From the NCBI GenBank assembly GCA_015039365.1, contig WION01000003.1:682001-746000 (forward strand): a DNA stretch of 64,000 nucleotides. Direction: 5' to 3'. Made by a program: the position numbers and the translations under genes. The notes beneath the pieces were generated by a model. The model was not told the DNA's origin. It did not search any database and saw nothing but the letters and a program-made list of their open reading frames with translations. The stretch comes from Amanita rubescens. Lineage: Eukaryota > Basidiomycota > Agaricomycetes > Agaricales > Amanitaceae. Below are positions 34,740-48,486 of this stretch, in pieces; the stretch's first letter is position 1; every line of letters starts with the position of its first letter.

Positions 34740-34852
34740 CATATATAGCCGCGTAGTACCAAATAAAGGTAGCTAGCTGCTCATAAGTTATGATGAACTA
34801 CGGCTCCAGCAGGCTTGAGCAGGCCATTTCAGATAACAGCCCACTATAACTG

Positions 34853-37800
34853 ATGCCCTCGTGGTATTCTTCGTGGCTGCCTGACTTGCCGTCAGTCAAC
34901 TTTACAGTTCCATCTGGTCTTCAAGGACGTTTCGTATCGTTCGTGCTAAAGAAGTGCCTTGGTCACTTTGTCAAGGCGGGGCAGTTAGATGCTCGTCAAA
35001 TCGAGTCTCAGATCGGGTCAGGCTTTGTACAGATCAACGACCTCGAACTAAACAATGAAGTCTGTTTTGTTGTACTTAATTGCTCACAGTTCTGATTGCT
35101 ACCCTCAGGCTATAAACTCTTTCTTAGCTGGCCTTCCACTTGTCTTGCATGATGGCTACATATCCTCCATCACAGCTCGCGTACCTTGGCCTAATCCTCT
35201 GACGTCAAATCTGGGACTGTCCCTGGATGCATTGCATCTTACGTTTCATGTCGTTCCTAATGTTACGACTCCTTTGCAAGGTCCTGACCTTGTGGAATCT
35301 GTTGCATCTGCAGCAGAGTCATTCATGCAAGAGGAGTTGGTTGAACAAGAAGACGCTACCTTGCTGGATTCTGTTCATTCTGAAGCATCTCGTGATATGG
35401 GCGGTGTCATTCCTGGAGGGTTAGACCTGTTTATGTCGCATGACGAGGAGGTTGCACAAACCGAGGATGATTCTGCTGGGGTTCCACTGTTCGCTTCCCT
35501 CCTTGAAAAATTACTTGCCAGATTTGAATTCAAGGCTATTAACACAGAAATAACATTGGTTCACCCAGGGAATACAAGCCTTACACTTTCAGTTGCGGAA
35601 ATCCGTTATGGAAGAGAGGCAAATGTTGGCACTAGTCAGAGCCCAATAGAAGGTGATCATCCAACATTAGTCGTCTCCGGTGTCAGGATAACTACTCGGG
35701 ATTTGGGACCGTGTCTTAACCCATCTCCTGCCGGGTCTTATACGGGGCGCTCCTCATCTATCGATGGCTCGTCATATCCGCAAGCACCTTCTGCTGACCG
35801 TCCAAACTCTCCTGCTGAGTCTTCGTCATCGTTAGACGAGGAGACTCAGGAGTTTATGTCGCGGAGTTTTGTATCATTGCCACCCCGATCCGACTCCTTC
35901 ATCGGTTCAGCATCAAGTAGTCTGTATGAAAGTGCCTTTTCCGAGGAAAACAGTCAACGACATCTGTTGTCATTGTCCAAAGAGCTTGAAAGTCAGGATC
36001 ATGGCTTAGCGTCTAATCAGAACTATGGCAGCCAGTCGGGGTCAGGTCAAGGGGACACATCGGGTGATGTGTTACTGAGCCTTGGATCAGTGCCGCTTGT
36101 GATACGTATTCGGGCACCATCTTCCAATGATCATGATGCGGACCCAGCTGCTCGTAATTCGTTCGGAGTCAACATAAGCATGGGAGCTGTAGGTTTTGCA
36201 TGTCATGCAAGACAATTGGCCAGCATCATCGCCCTCGCAGGGTGCTTTGATACACAGCGTACTGCGAAGCCCTCATCGCGTGCAAACGCTGACTCTGTGG
36301 ATCCAATTACTCGTGGGCCCAATTGGAATATTGATGTAGGGATTGAAGGCTTAGTCGCCTTGGTGCTACCTGGTGGTCTCGCACCAGAATCCCGTGCATC
36401 ACTATCTAGTTTTTTTGCTCGCCCTCTGACACTACCACACCTCTCAAATGGCTACGCTTGCCTCCGTATTAGTGGTATCCATGCTAAAATCGCCTTGAGC
36501 AAAGTTTCTCCCAATAGCTCTCCTCAAGGCGGAAACACGGATCGAGCTACATCTGCCACCTTAAATTTGAACCTTGGATTGAGATGCGCCGATATCAATG
36601 CTTCTGTTCATTCATTTCAGAGTTCGGAGTCCAAGATGGTGGTCTATCCCATCCTTTTCACCGATCAACGTCTGCACAGTCAGTATATTCCGCCGCGCGT
36701 TGGACCAAAAGGCGATGGACGACATGTGCACCTACCAACACTTATGGTAAATAGTCACTGGGCAACTGGATTGCAGGACCATGGGTCGAATTTGCCAGAA
36801 GCACTGCTCTCTGACGATGCATCTGACAATACCCTAGAAAATGATGATGAGAGTCCACGCAGTCGACGAGCCCCCGCGAGTAGCAATGAGTCTGCTATAG
36901 CCATGAACATCGAGAGAATAACTGCTATGGAGCTCGGGAAGCAGCCTCGCTTATTGAAGGACGAGGCATCAATCTCGATCTTGCCGTTACATATTCTTTT
37001 GGATATTGAACAACTTAGCAACCGGCATGTGGCAGAATTCATGCAAGAACTCGTTGTTGGTGTTGGCAAGGAAGCTACGTCGAACCAAAGTAACGGAAAT
37101 GGTGGAAAGACTACCGTCGATAATGATAAAAAACATGGTCCCTCGGCCACAATTTCTGAAAGAGAAAAGGAGCTGAAGCACCCAGAACGGTTGATCCTGA
37201 AAGACACTGATCTACAACCAGATCTTGGTGAATCTGGGCATAAGAGAATGGGAGTGAAGGTTTGTCATGAGATTTCCTCGCTTACTGTTCCTCAATGGAC
37301 CCAATAGCACCGCGTTCGAAACCATGCGCAAACCAACTTTTCCATTTCATTCACAATGATTCGTATCGAGTTACGATGTTCACCTCCATCACGCCATTTA
37401 TCTAGATCAGGAATTCTGGTCGCCGACCTTCATCGCTTGAGGTTCATTTCCGAAGATTATTCAGATGCGAGAAATGCAAGATTTATAACACCGCCCGTTC
37501 AATCGCATGCCGAATCATCTAGCTCCATTCCTCTACTTCGCGTTCAATGTGGCAACATTCTGTTTGCTTTTTGCCCTGTCGGCGAGACCGTTGCAAGCAC
37601 TATAGCCACGATTACTTCGCTGAATGATTTTCACGGACAGGAAACCATGGATAGCGATGGCTTAGCAGGAACTCCTTTGGAGCCACGAATGTCGGTTTTG
37701 AAGATAGTGCATGCTAGCTCGAGCACACCAATGACAATACTTGACGTAAACATACCTTCGATTTACATCGATCTCGCGAAGGAGGCTTTGGATGGACTAC

Positions 37801-40800
37801 TTGTGTGGGCAGACGACGCAACACAACTCATAGAGCGAATGGCAGGTTCACAGGATGTAGGGATTACCAGACCTCCCACTTCTGTGGAGGATCCTAGTGT
37901 TCCACACCTTGATGGTTCTTCCCAAAAATCCAATCCACTTCGTGTCAATATCTCCATAACGGAAGGTTAGGCCAGATCTCTTCCAATCTTAAAACTTAAC
38001 TGCAGTTCATTTCTAGTTGTAACTAGACTTATGGTTCCCCGCTCCGATGGTATCCAGCCGGACAAACGCCCTCTCGATATATTAGCTTCTGACCTAGTTG
38101 TATCAATAGAGTTAAGGCCTGGGAGCACGGTAACTGATCATCTTTTTGTACAAATATCTAGATTGACAAAAAACAGGAACAATCTGTTGTCGACATAGAT
38201 ATCATGGACCTCACGGTTGAGAATACTTCTTCTGCGAATGAACTTGAGACGCTCCTAGCATATACTGCTCCCCGTAACCTGGTAAGCAAAGCTTGCCATT
38301 TTATGTCTGCACTGCGCTTATCTCATGCAGTCATTGCCTTCGACATCAACTCTCAGATTAAATATCGCATCTTTAGTGAGACCAGGAACTAATGCCAAAG
38401 AAACAAAGCTCCAACTCATGCTCTGTGGTGTAACCGGTAACATATTTTCAGATACTCAATGGCTCAACGACTTGAATATATTCATGAAGTCACCTCCCGG
38501 AGTAACATCCCATCCACTAAACAAAATTGACTCCATTGACTAACCAACCTCTAGGTATTTGAAACTGTGATACCAAGCGAGAAAACAAGCATTATTTTAA
38601 GGTTGCAGGACTGCTCTCTGCGTACATATGCTCCCACGCATCCGGGAGCCTTGCTACTTCATCTCGGGGACTTGGAATTCACGACAGACATTATTGGCTG
38701 TGCCGTCGAAAATGCATTTCACGTTCTTATCCCCAACCTTTCTTTATTGACTGTCGACGACTTGTCTTGTTGCGAGGATGTCGGCCTTGCTCAGTCAAAC
38801 TGCAGGTGTTTCTTACTGGAAGGTAATTCGAATTTCATTATTGTTGCTTTGTCTTTATAACGACACGCCAGTACTGTGGCTATGCACTTGTCGTCGAAGT
38901 CACCGACTCGGCTATCCGTTTCACCGATGCCAAAAGGATAACAGATACACGGGTAAGTTGATGGTGATATAGCGTTTAGTTTTTCTTGACACCTGAAGAA
39001 AGGTGGTGGTCGAAAGAATTAACCTTCGGTTGCATCTCTGTGCAGATACCTTGACGGCTGTAACGGGCTTTGTCAATGACTGGCAACAGAGTCTGAAGCC
39101 TGGGGAGGCTAAAACGTATGAAGATATTCTGCGCTAGCTATGACCTACATTAACGACACCATTTAGAGTCCCAGTGTCTCGGGCAGAGCCAACCATGGTT
39201 TCTGAGCGATATTCACCCACAGCCAGCATGATATGTATGTTTTCAAAACGGGATATATTATTTTACTTACTTGCAATGATATAGCATCTGTGGATGACAT
39301 TGCATTGCGGCGTTTGCCTGAGATAGGACCCGCGCCAGACATGATCAACGACGATCTTCCAACGAATATAGACTACCTGGATGAATCCTTCAGCGCAGCG
39401 GCAGGACTGCGAGAGTTACGCGACGAAGATCTCGATGACTTCAACGATGAACATGACTTCGAACTTGACTTAGCTTCATCAGCCGCAGAACATAGTAGCA
39501 CAGGCATCACATCACGAGTACGGGGGGAAACAGTTAAAATGATGCGACAAGAAGGTATACAGGTTGTTGAGAACTTCTTTGAATCGCTTCCAACGGACAC
39601 ATCAAATGAAACACAACAGTATGTTATTTTTATTGACCGGGTTAGGCGATAGCGTGACCAAGTTTTTTAGCTTGGGCGATACCACCCTGCGGATACGTGT
39701 CTATCACTGTAACTTAGCTTTGCTTCTGTATGACGGCTATGACTGGGCCAAAACGCGAAAAACCATTGAAAGAGAGGTAAAAGATATGCGACGTCGCTTG
39801 GCCAAGTTCAGGCAACTTGTCGCAAGTGGACAGACGCCAGACTCCAGCGTTGAGGAGATGAGCACCGTCTTATTCAATTCTGTATATATTGGCCTGGACC
39901 AAGATGTCGACAGCTTCGAGACTGGCGCTTTAATAGCTGCCATTGATGAACAGTTGAATGACGACGTAGAGACTGCGAGCCAAAGTTCCTGGCAATCTCT
40001 ACGCCCACACACACCTGGAAAACCGAGGCCAAAATCAATTCGTGTTCATGGGAAGAAATTGACCCGCTCAAAGGGGGCGAGCATGGAATTTGTACTGAGA
40101 GGCGCCAACGCCGAGGTAGACCATTACAATGGAAATGACGCGCTGGTTTCTAGGACTTTCTTCACCGTTGAAGACGTTGAAATTCTTGATCATATCAAGA
40201 CCTCTACGTGGCGAAAATTCTTGACTGCGCTCCAAGTTGATTCACGAGGCAACACTCGTGAGACAGATTCTAGCATGGTTAGGGTGGATCTACGAAATGT
40301 TCGTCCAGTTCCAGGACATCCTATCGAAGAAGTTCGGTTACGCGTGAGTTCAAAATTATCTTTTCTGATTCGCTGTTGATTAGCATGCAGGCCAAAATTC
40401 TACCGCTTCGTTTATATGTTGATCAAGATGCTGTTGACTTTCTGAAGAAGTTCTTCAGTTTCAAAGATCCAGGTGCACCCTCCGAGACGACAAGTTCAAA
40501 TAACGAGACATATATTCGTATGCCACCTATTCCTGTCCGTCGCGTTATTTTTGCTGACCATTATGAAGAATTTGCAGAGGTTTTCCCTGTATTATTGAAA
40601 CTGGACTACAAACCCCGTCGCGTCGACTACAAAGCTCTTCGAGAGGGACGAACAATAGAACTTATGAACTTCTTCCACTTTGATGGGGCAGAGATGACGC
40701 TTCGTCACATAACTCTTTCAGGAGTGAGTTCGTCATCTTGACTAAAAATAGCCTCTTATTTCTATCCATAAATCCAGATAATGGGATGGCCAAGGTTATT

Positions 40801-41537
40801 TGAGCTCTTAAATGACTTGTGGACACCAGATGTCAAGGCAACTCAGCTGGTTGATGTGATATCTGGAGTGTCTCCAATACGCTCGGTCGTGAACGTTGGT
40901 TCTGGTGTGGCTGATCTCGTGTTGCTGCCAATCGCTCAGTATAAAAAGGATGGAAGGATACTACGCGGGTTGCAGAAGGGTACTACGGCTTTTTTCAAGT
41001 CCACTGCTCTAGAGGCCATTAAGCTCGGTGCAAAGCTAGCCACCGGTACTCAAGTAATTTTGGAACAAGCAGAGGGTGTGCTGGGAGGCCATTTCCAGCA
41101 AACAGTCACGACGGAGACCATTCAAGAGGACGATCCCTTTGTGGCAGGTGATACTAGCGATGACGCAGGTCCCTCGGATGCCATATCTAGGTATGCGGAC
41201 CAACCTAGAGATATAGCAGAAGGCATGCATTCGGCGTATCGTAGTCTGCGTAAAAATTTCGGTTCTGCTGCCCAAACAATACTGGCTGTTCCAATGGAAG
41301 TCTACGAAAGGTCTGGAGACGAGGTACGTCTAGTAAACCCATTCCAAAAATGCTTTCCTCACCATCTCATGGGTACAGGGAGCCGTCCGTTCTGTGATCC
41401 GTGCTGTACCCATCGCCGTGCTAAAGCCCATGATCGGGGCAACGGAAGCCGTCAGCAAGACATTATTAGGTCTTCACAATACTCTTGATTCTAACGTCCG
41501 CCACGACAACCAAGCGAAGTACAAACAACAACGATAA
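34853..41537 (+). CDS. ATG2: Autophagy-related lipid-transfer protein ATG2
   Basis: Rod-like lipid-transfer protein bridging the ER and the growing autophagosome membrane. The N-terminal chorein region is clear: WYSSWLPDLPSVNFTVPSGL, RFVSFVLKKCLGHFVKAGQL, QIGSGFVQINDLELNNE, AINSFLAGLPLVLHDGYI. A large Ser-rich middle follows (35700-37200). The C-terminal part shows DDIALRRLPEIGPAPDMI, DNFF-like VVENFFESLP, FSLGDTTLRIRVYHCNLALLLYDGYDW, FFHFDGAEMTLRHI and a tail GWPRLFELLNDLWTPDVKATQ ... GLHNTLDS. About 1,950 residues with around 15 introns; the stop TAA is at 41535-41537. It is the longest gene in the window. Confidence 0.92.
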
Positions 41538-41668
41538 TTAATGATACCACCCACTCAAGGTTCTGTAACTTTACTTCCCGTCGACAACAATGCATTGCCT
41601 TCACGTAGCGCCAACTAATTACACTGTACATGTACATTGAACAACGTCGTAGTAGTGCCGCATCTAAT

Positions 41669-42432
41669 TTAATCAACGACCATGCTCATAGACCTTCCAT
41701 CCCCTTGAACGAGGGCACTCCTTGCTTTAGCAGGTACTTTGATTTTTTCTCGCTCGACTGGAATCGACGACCATAGGCTCGTGTAGTTTGACGGAAGCTT
41801 TGATAGCCTCCAATTTCTTTTTACGGTGAGCACGTTGCTTTTCGCGTGCAGCGGCCACTCTGTAGGAAGAATTAAAGATGCAGACGCTCAATAGGGGTTC
41901 TTCGTACCTATGCTTAAAGAAGACACGCTCGCGGCGGGTCTTGATTTCGGCGATCCGCTTCATAGCCTTGATGGTTGTCCGTACCAACTCGCGGTCGTAG
42001 CGAACAGGAACATTTCTCCGTTTTTCAAAGTCGATAGTCGAGTCCTGAAGAGTTGTGAGAAGTATGTTGAAGATGGCGCAGTATAATTGCGTACAACGGT
42101 CATTTCCTTGCCTGCCGCCTTCCTAAACGCTTTCGTCCAACGCACTTTTCGAGGATTGCGTTTCATCCTATTGACGTTGGAAGTTAGAGTCCCTTCACGC
42201 AACAAGATCTTACTTGAAGTTTTTATGACACCTAGAGCGCTATTTAGAGAAGAAGTGGCGAGTAGATAGAAGATTACTTTGACGAGCAGAATCTGAATAC
42301 TTTGGCATCATTCCGGACAAATGCCGAGCCTGAGTGAAAAAAACTGAGGAGAGATTCAATCCATTAGCACAGAGACGTACCATGTCCAGGGTATACGCTC
42401 GTCGAACAAAAGTAGCACTTTTCTATACGCAT
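41669..42432 (-). CDS. RLP24: Ribosome biogenesis protein RLP24 (eL24-like), apparent +1 shift near 3' end
   Basis: Placeholder for ribosomal protein eL24 on pre-60S particles in the nucleolus. ATG 42432 opens [18 protein letters not shown] with the CxxC zinc-binding pair, then [15 protein letters not shown] (second Cys pair split by introns), [20 protein letters not shown] and [19 protein letters not shown]. The last exon reads [20 protein letters not shown] and, in that frame, stops at 41727. The natural-looking tail ([15 protein letters not shown] ... MSMVVD, stop 41669-41671) lies in the next frame, beginning near 41765, so one base appears surplus. At least three introns under 60 bases. 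Confidence 0.87.
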
Positions 42433-42490
42433 TGTGCGTTTTCAAAGAGTGGTAAAGCGATCGTGGGAATAAGCTACCATATCGTATACA

Positions 42491-43030
42491 TCATGGCTTT
42501 GACTCGTGGTCCCGTCGAGCAACCCTCAGACACTCGTCCTCGATCCCTTTAATCCATATCACTTCTATGCCTGCCTCCTTCAGTTTCCGAGCACCCTCGC
42601 ATGTCACAAAATCATCTGGTTCCCCCACACCAATATAACATCTCTTGATCTGAGCGTCAATGAGCGCATCAGTACATGGTGGAAGGCCGGACGTCCTGAT
42701 CGAGCAGGGCTCCATGGTGGTATACACATCAGCCTGATGAAGAAGATCATCTATGCTGGGTACTATATCCAGCGAGGGGAAGAGTGCAGTAATGTCCGAC
42801 TGAGTTAGATTTCGTGCTTTAGTCAACGCATTTGCTTCTGCGTGCGTATTGCCCGGTAATTCTCTGGAATAACCGGTAGCAAGGATTACAGCACTGCCCG
42901 AGTCGGGTGGCCATGTCGCAGCGAGGACGCAGCCAACACAGAATGCGGTTGGTGTGGGAATGCACTTCTCCGCCTCTCGTAGGGCAAGCGAGAGCCGTTC
43001 TAGGTGAATATCTGAGGGCGAGACTTGCAT
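42491..43030 (-). CDS. RibD/Rib2-type zinc deaminase domain protein
   Basis: Cytidine-deaminase-fold protein of the riboflavin-pathway type (2,5-diamino-6-ribitylamino-pyrimidinone deaminase). It is a single exon of about 180 codons. The zinc motif HAEANAL supplies the His ligand and catalytic Glu, and TTMEPCSIRTSGLPPCTDAL supplies the two Cys ligands with the spacing of RibD (EPC..PPC). ALREAEKCIPTPTAFCVGCV is the usual N-terminal helix and strand. Yeast Rib2 fuses this domain to a pseudouridine synthase; here it stands alone. ATG 43030 is chosen because the codon before it is TTG. It is divergent from SPT6 across 102 bases. Confidence 0.82.
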   Translation of the reverse strand: MQVSPSDIHLERLSLALREAEKCIPTPTAFCVGCVLAATWPPDSGSAVILATGYSRELPGNTHAEANALTKARNLTQSDITALFPSLDIVPSIDDLLHQADVYTTMEPCSIRTSGLPPCTDALIDAQIKRCYIGVGEPDDFVTCEGARKLKEAGIEVIWIKGIEDECLRVARRDHESKP

Positions 43031-43132
43031 CAAGTCAAAGTTGTTGGCAACCGTCCGAGCGCAATTTCTAACATTACATAATCACATTCTTATATACTCC
43101 CAAATCCGCCGCAGACTTTCTTAACTCCCACC

Positions 43133-46100
43133 ATGTCCTCACCGCTTCCAGATGAGCCTGAAAATCCGCGAAACATCCAAGAGGACGATCCTATGAGAGG
43201 TTCTGAGCAGGAAGAGGAGGAAGGCGAAGGCGGCGCCGTGACAGAGGATAGCTCAGAAGAAGGCGAAGATGATGAGGAAGAAGAGAGGCGTATTAGGCAA
43301 GGGTTTATTGTAGATGAGGACGAGGACGAGGAGCAGGAGGTGGAGCAGCATCGACAGGGGCGCAAGCGACGTAGAAAACATCGTCGACGTAAGGGTTTAC
43401 TTGTCTTGGCTTTCACACTTTTCATTTCTTATGCTATCGAACGTCCAGATGAAGAAGAAGAGGCTCTCGAGGACGATGATTTAGAGTTGCTCGAAGAAAA
43501 TACTGGCGCTTCCTTCAAGAAGAGTAGACTCACTCGACTCCGCCGTGGTCGCGAGTCTGAATCGCCTCCTGCTGTGTCAACCTTAAAACGCAGAGCGGTC
43601 GTTGAATCATCCGACGAAGACATAGATAACGATGTGTCTCGCCCCGTACCAGATATCCATAACATATGGGACGATGGTCGAGACGAGGAAGATGACGACA
43701 TGGACATGGATGATTTTATTGACTACGACGAAGAGGAGGACGGGGGTGTCCCCATGGATGAAAAAGCACGCGAGAAGAGAAGGAGGGAGAAGCGTCAGGA
43801 ACAAGAACGGCGAAAGAGGGCGCGCGGCGTTCGTCCTGAAGTCGAAGGCATAGACGCCAAGTGAGTTGGAAAGTACGTACTAAACAATTGTTACTGAATC
43901 AATTTTAGTGCATGGGATGAGTTACATGACGTATTTGGAGATGGTCTTGATTACGACTGGGCTCTGGATGACGACGAAGCTGAATTTGAGGATGAACAGA
44001 AACCCGAAATGAAGCTGACAGATGTGAGTAGACATGGCCATTTTTCATATTTCTTCACAGCTTAGCTTCTCAGGTTTTCGAACCTTCAGAAATTCGCAAA
44101 AAACTTCTCAGCGAAGACTGATGACCTAATACGTGCTCAGGACATTCCTGAACGCATGCAACTTGCGACATCCTCGTTATCTCACTCGTCGACGCTATCT
44201 TTACACACTCAGTTGACGGAAGAAGATCTTCCTGGTGCGGCTATGTGGGTCACACAACGGATATCACTATGGAAGAACCGCGATTTCTTTACTCCTGACG
44301 GGCAATTCCAGCACTTGAAGGCTGCTCTTGTCATGGCAGTCACATTTACCCTCCGCTTCTTGTTTCTCGAGGAGTTCGAGGTACCCTACATCTGGACGCA
44401 CAAACGTGACTATATCTGTCATTTCGATATGCAAGATATGCGAACTAGGATTGAGCTTCTCAGCTTGAACGAGCTGTGGCGCATACACACTCTTGGCATG
44501 AAATACCGGTCTCTGGTCGAGCGACGTCGAGCTTTGACGTCGTCGTACGAACGCCTCAAAATTAAGGATGCCTACTTTGAGGATGACGTGCTACCTCAGA
44601 TGGACAGTGCAGAGATGGTTGCTGATGCTACTGAATTGTTGTCTTTGAAGTTTAAAGATAAGAGAGCAGATGATGTGCAATTCCGGTTCCACGATGACGA
44701 GCAAGCCGGATCAAATAAGAAGAGAAAGATGCCGAGCCGTATATCTGCATATGAGATTGCAAAGAGGAGCATCGTCTCGAAATTAGCACAGGTGCGGATA
44801 TATCTCACATCGCCCGTCCAGCGAAAGTGACATATTACAGGGATTTGGGATTCAACCTCACCAAATTGTGCTCAACTTTTTGGCTTCTCAGCGTCTACAC
44901 TTTGTGGATGACCAAGAACTGAACCCGATCGTTTACGCCGAACAGTTCGCGGACCCAGATCCGCTCAAAGCTCAGCCTCCCGAGGAGTTATTGAATCGTG
45001 CTCGCATGCTCCTGTCAACAGAGATTGGCAAGGATCCTTTGCTTAGAAACGAATTCCGTAAATTATACAAAGATGAAGCGCAAATCACGGTTGAGCCAAC
45101 TGAACGTGGGGTTGCTAAAATTGACGAGAAACACCCCTACTTCGTAAGTAACAACCATGCGGCGCGATGAGAAAGACTGATTGTTATATTTTAGAATTTT
45201 AAATATCTGTACCGAAAAGATATCAAAGATATGATGGAGTCCTCTCAATTTCTCCATATTCTCGCCGCTGAAGCTGAGCATTTGGTGAATATTTTTATCA
45301 ATGTTCCCACCCAAGCTGTGAACGACTTCGAGCGCCGTCTTAACGACGCGTTTGCATCGGACAGCTTCAGTGATGCTGCAAGGGCATGGAATGCCGAGCG
45401 TTTGCGCGTCGTCCAGGAAGTCATTCAGCAACACCTAATTCCCACGGGGACCAAGTGGGCAAGAGAATATCTACGAGAAGAAGTAGAAGATTTCTTGGCT
45501 ACGCGGTGTGCTAGCCGCCTCCGTTCAGTGCGTGCATTTCACTACCTACTGTGTATTCTCTGATCGAATTCGTTCAGCGTATTGACGTAGCGCCTTATGC
45601 TGTACCTTCTATGAAGCTGGATGTACCCTCAGTACTTGCCATTTCATGGGGAAAGGGTGACCCTCTGAAAGATGCGATACATCTTGTTTTCCTTGACGAA
45701 GCAGGAAGAATGCGCGAATACACCAAGATAGACAACCTACAGGATAGCGAGATGGTGGACGAATTTACTGATACCCTAAAAAAGCGCAAACCTGACGTGA
45801 TCGTTCTTGGTGGTTTGAGTATCTCAACGCTCAAATTGACACGGCGCGTGAAGGAAATCTTGAAGGGTGGTGACATCATGGTGCGGGGTCCTGCTATCAA
45901 TGGACAGGCTTTCGATATCCCCATTATCTATGTCTTCGACGATGTTGCTCGCATATACCAGCACAGTAGCCGTGCAGCAGGCGAATTCAGCGCCCTATCG
46001 ACGACGGCTAGATACTGTGTTGGTTTGAGTCGTTATGCGCAGAGCCCTCTTAATGAATTCGCCGCCTTGGGGTCTGATATTGCAGCGATCACGCTAGAAG

Positions 46101-48388
46101 ATGAAGATCAGCATTTGGCGAGTATCCGTCATGCATTTTGACCGTTTTGCTTCGTCTCTGACTGTATTTCAGGTCCCACGGGAGAAATTGTTGACTGCTT
46201 TCGAGCGGGTCTTAGTCGACGTAACGAATAAAGTTGGAGTGGACATTAATCGTGCCGTCGCAGATTCTTATTATCAGAACCTTTTACCTTTCGTCTGTGG
46301 TCTTGGTCCACGAAAGGCGCAGAGTTTAATAAAGAAAATAGGGGGCATGGTAAGCCAACATCTCCAAGTTTTCTGTCAAATCCTTAAGACAATATAGGGA
46401 GGCAGCCTAGCGAACAGGGATCAGTTCATCAAGGGGAGCCTACTAACAACCAAGATATTCTTAAATGCTGCCGGCTTCCTGCGTGTATTACAGGAGCAAG
46501 AGACAAAAACTCCGAAGAATCGACATGAAGAGGAGAATGCCCAGGACCCTTTGGATGACACTCGCATTCATCCAGAAGATTACGAACTGGCAAGAAAAAT
46601 GGCTACAGATGCATTGGAACTGGACGAAGAAGACATTCATGACGAACATCCTTCACACGTTGTCACTTTAATCATGCGTGATCCCGACAACGAGAAAAAG
46701 CTGTCGGAATTGAACTTGGACGAGTTCGCCATCAGTTTATACGAAGCGAACACTGACCAGAAGCGGCATACACTCAATGTAATACGTGATGAATTGGTTA
46801 GGCCATTCGCTGAGCAACGGGAGAAATTCCTACTGCCTGGCGAATGGGAAGTGGTAACGATGCTCAGTGGGGAAAGTCTACGGACTCTTCGACCTGGGTA
46901 TCTCATCTCCATACAGGCAACACGCGTGCAGAAGCAATACGTTAATGTCCGACTTGATTCAGGCGTGGAGGGTGTTATCGACTACCAATTCATAGCAGAC
47001 GAGGTACCGAATCACGCTGGCGATGTGATCAAAAAAGGACAAACTCTTGATGGGGTAATCATCGATATCAAACCCAAAATTTACGAAGAAGATAGTTTCA
47101 TCGTGGAACTGTCCTCGCGCTCAGCGGACACCAAAAACGGAGATGATACATACAGACGAGTCAGACATGACGATGCATGGGATCATGTTCGATATGACAA
47201 GGATCGAGAAGTCATGGATAGGAAAAAACGGGCAGAAGTGGACCGCACTAGAAGAGTCATCAAACATCCGAATTTCCATAACTTCAACGCTGTACAGGCA
47301 GAAGCCTACTTGGAGAAGCAGCAACGTGGTGACGTTATTATTAGGCCTTCATCGAAGGGAACAGACCACCTGGCTGTAACTTGGAAAGTCGATGATGGCC
47401 TCTACCAGCACATTGGTAAGCTTGTTACTACTAACACTTGCGACTCTGCGTATTAATTCTTGGATATAGACGTCGTAGAGCCGAACGCTGACCCGACTGG
47501 TCAGACAATTGGGAGTCAGCTTATCGTGGACGGCACACATAGCTATGCAGATCTAGATGAACTAATTGTCAACCATGTGCAGGCCATGGCCAGGCGCGTA
47601 GAGGAACTCATGAACCATGAGAAATTCAAAGCAGGTTCAGAAGATGACCTCCGTCAGTCCCTGGTTGTAATGATATATATCTTATTAGTTGCTGACAACT
47701 CGTGTAGACCTGTTCCTAAAAAATTATCTCGCTGCCAATCCAGCTAAGAGTATGTACGGCTTCACGTTGAACAGAAAAAAACCTGGCCATTTCAATCTCT
47801 GTTTCCTGGCAAATAAAAATTCAACTGTTCAGACATGGGTATGTCCACCATCGAAAGTACTTCATTTAATCTATTCACATTTATTTGCATTAGCCCGTAC
47901 GCGTAACGCCTGAAGCATATTATCTGTTCGATGCCGCAGCCGTTGGTGTTTCTGAATTGTGTGACGCGTTCAAAGTCAGGTACGGCGGCGACCAACTTTG
48001 TCCGTGCTTATTTGCTAACTTAGCCTGGCGCAGGCACTTGCACGAATCGCAAAACCTTGCGAACGCTGTCGGTGGAAAGACACCTTTCGGAGCTGGCGGC
48101 AGAACGCCAGCGCGCCCTGGAGGTGCAACGCCTGGACATATGTCTGTCCGCCAAATGGGGCGAACTCCCAATCCGTATGGAAACACTACTCCAGCACCCT
48201 ATGGGGCACCTCCCATGTCGAGCTACGGAATGCCTCCATCCACGCCATATGGCTATCAGACACCTCATCGACCACCTAATTATCCAGCGCCATCGAGACC
48301 TCTTGGACCTCCAGGTATGGCAGATCGTACAGCAGCAGTTCCACAGCACAGTACAACCTCGGGCTGGGGAAGTTCGGGATGGATGTAA
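43133..48388 (+). CDS. SPT6: Transcription elongation factor and histone chaperone SPT6, apparent +1 shift
   Basis: Travels with RNA polymerase II and re-assembles nucleosomes. A very acidic N-terminus (43133-44000) is followed by DDLIRAQDIPERMQL, a helical core (MWVTQRISLWKNRDFF, DAYFEDDVLPQM), the YqgF-like domain (LAISWGKGDPLKDAIHLVF), the helix-hairpin-helix (YYQNLLPFVCGLGPRKAQSL), an S1 domain (GYLISIQATRVQKQYVNVRL) and tandem SH2 domains with the phosphate-binding Arg in GDVIIRPSSKGTDHL. The tail is Gly/Pro/Ser-rich. At 44119 a T follows LLSED; with it the frame hits TGA TGA, without it the conserved DDLIRAQDIPERM continues. About 12 introns; the stop is 98 bases from the SPT8 stop on the other strand. 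Confidence 0.93.
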
Positions 48389-48486
48389 TTAGTACGGTAT
48401 TCGTGTTTTTTTTTCCCATTTAAATAAGCAATTTGCTATCAGTTGTATGTAATTACTGTATTGCTTAGAATTAATATATACATAAA

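Noticed and set aside
43090..43707. Ser-rich minus-strand frames opposite SPT6
   Set aside because: They are mirror readings of the acidic Glu/Asp codons of the SPT6 N-terminus.
47920..48349. Frames on both strands overlapping the SPT6 tail
   Set aside because: Shadows of the repetitive Gly/Pro/Ser codons; the SPT6 frame ends naturally at 48388.
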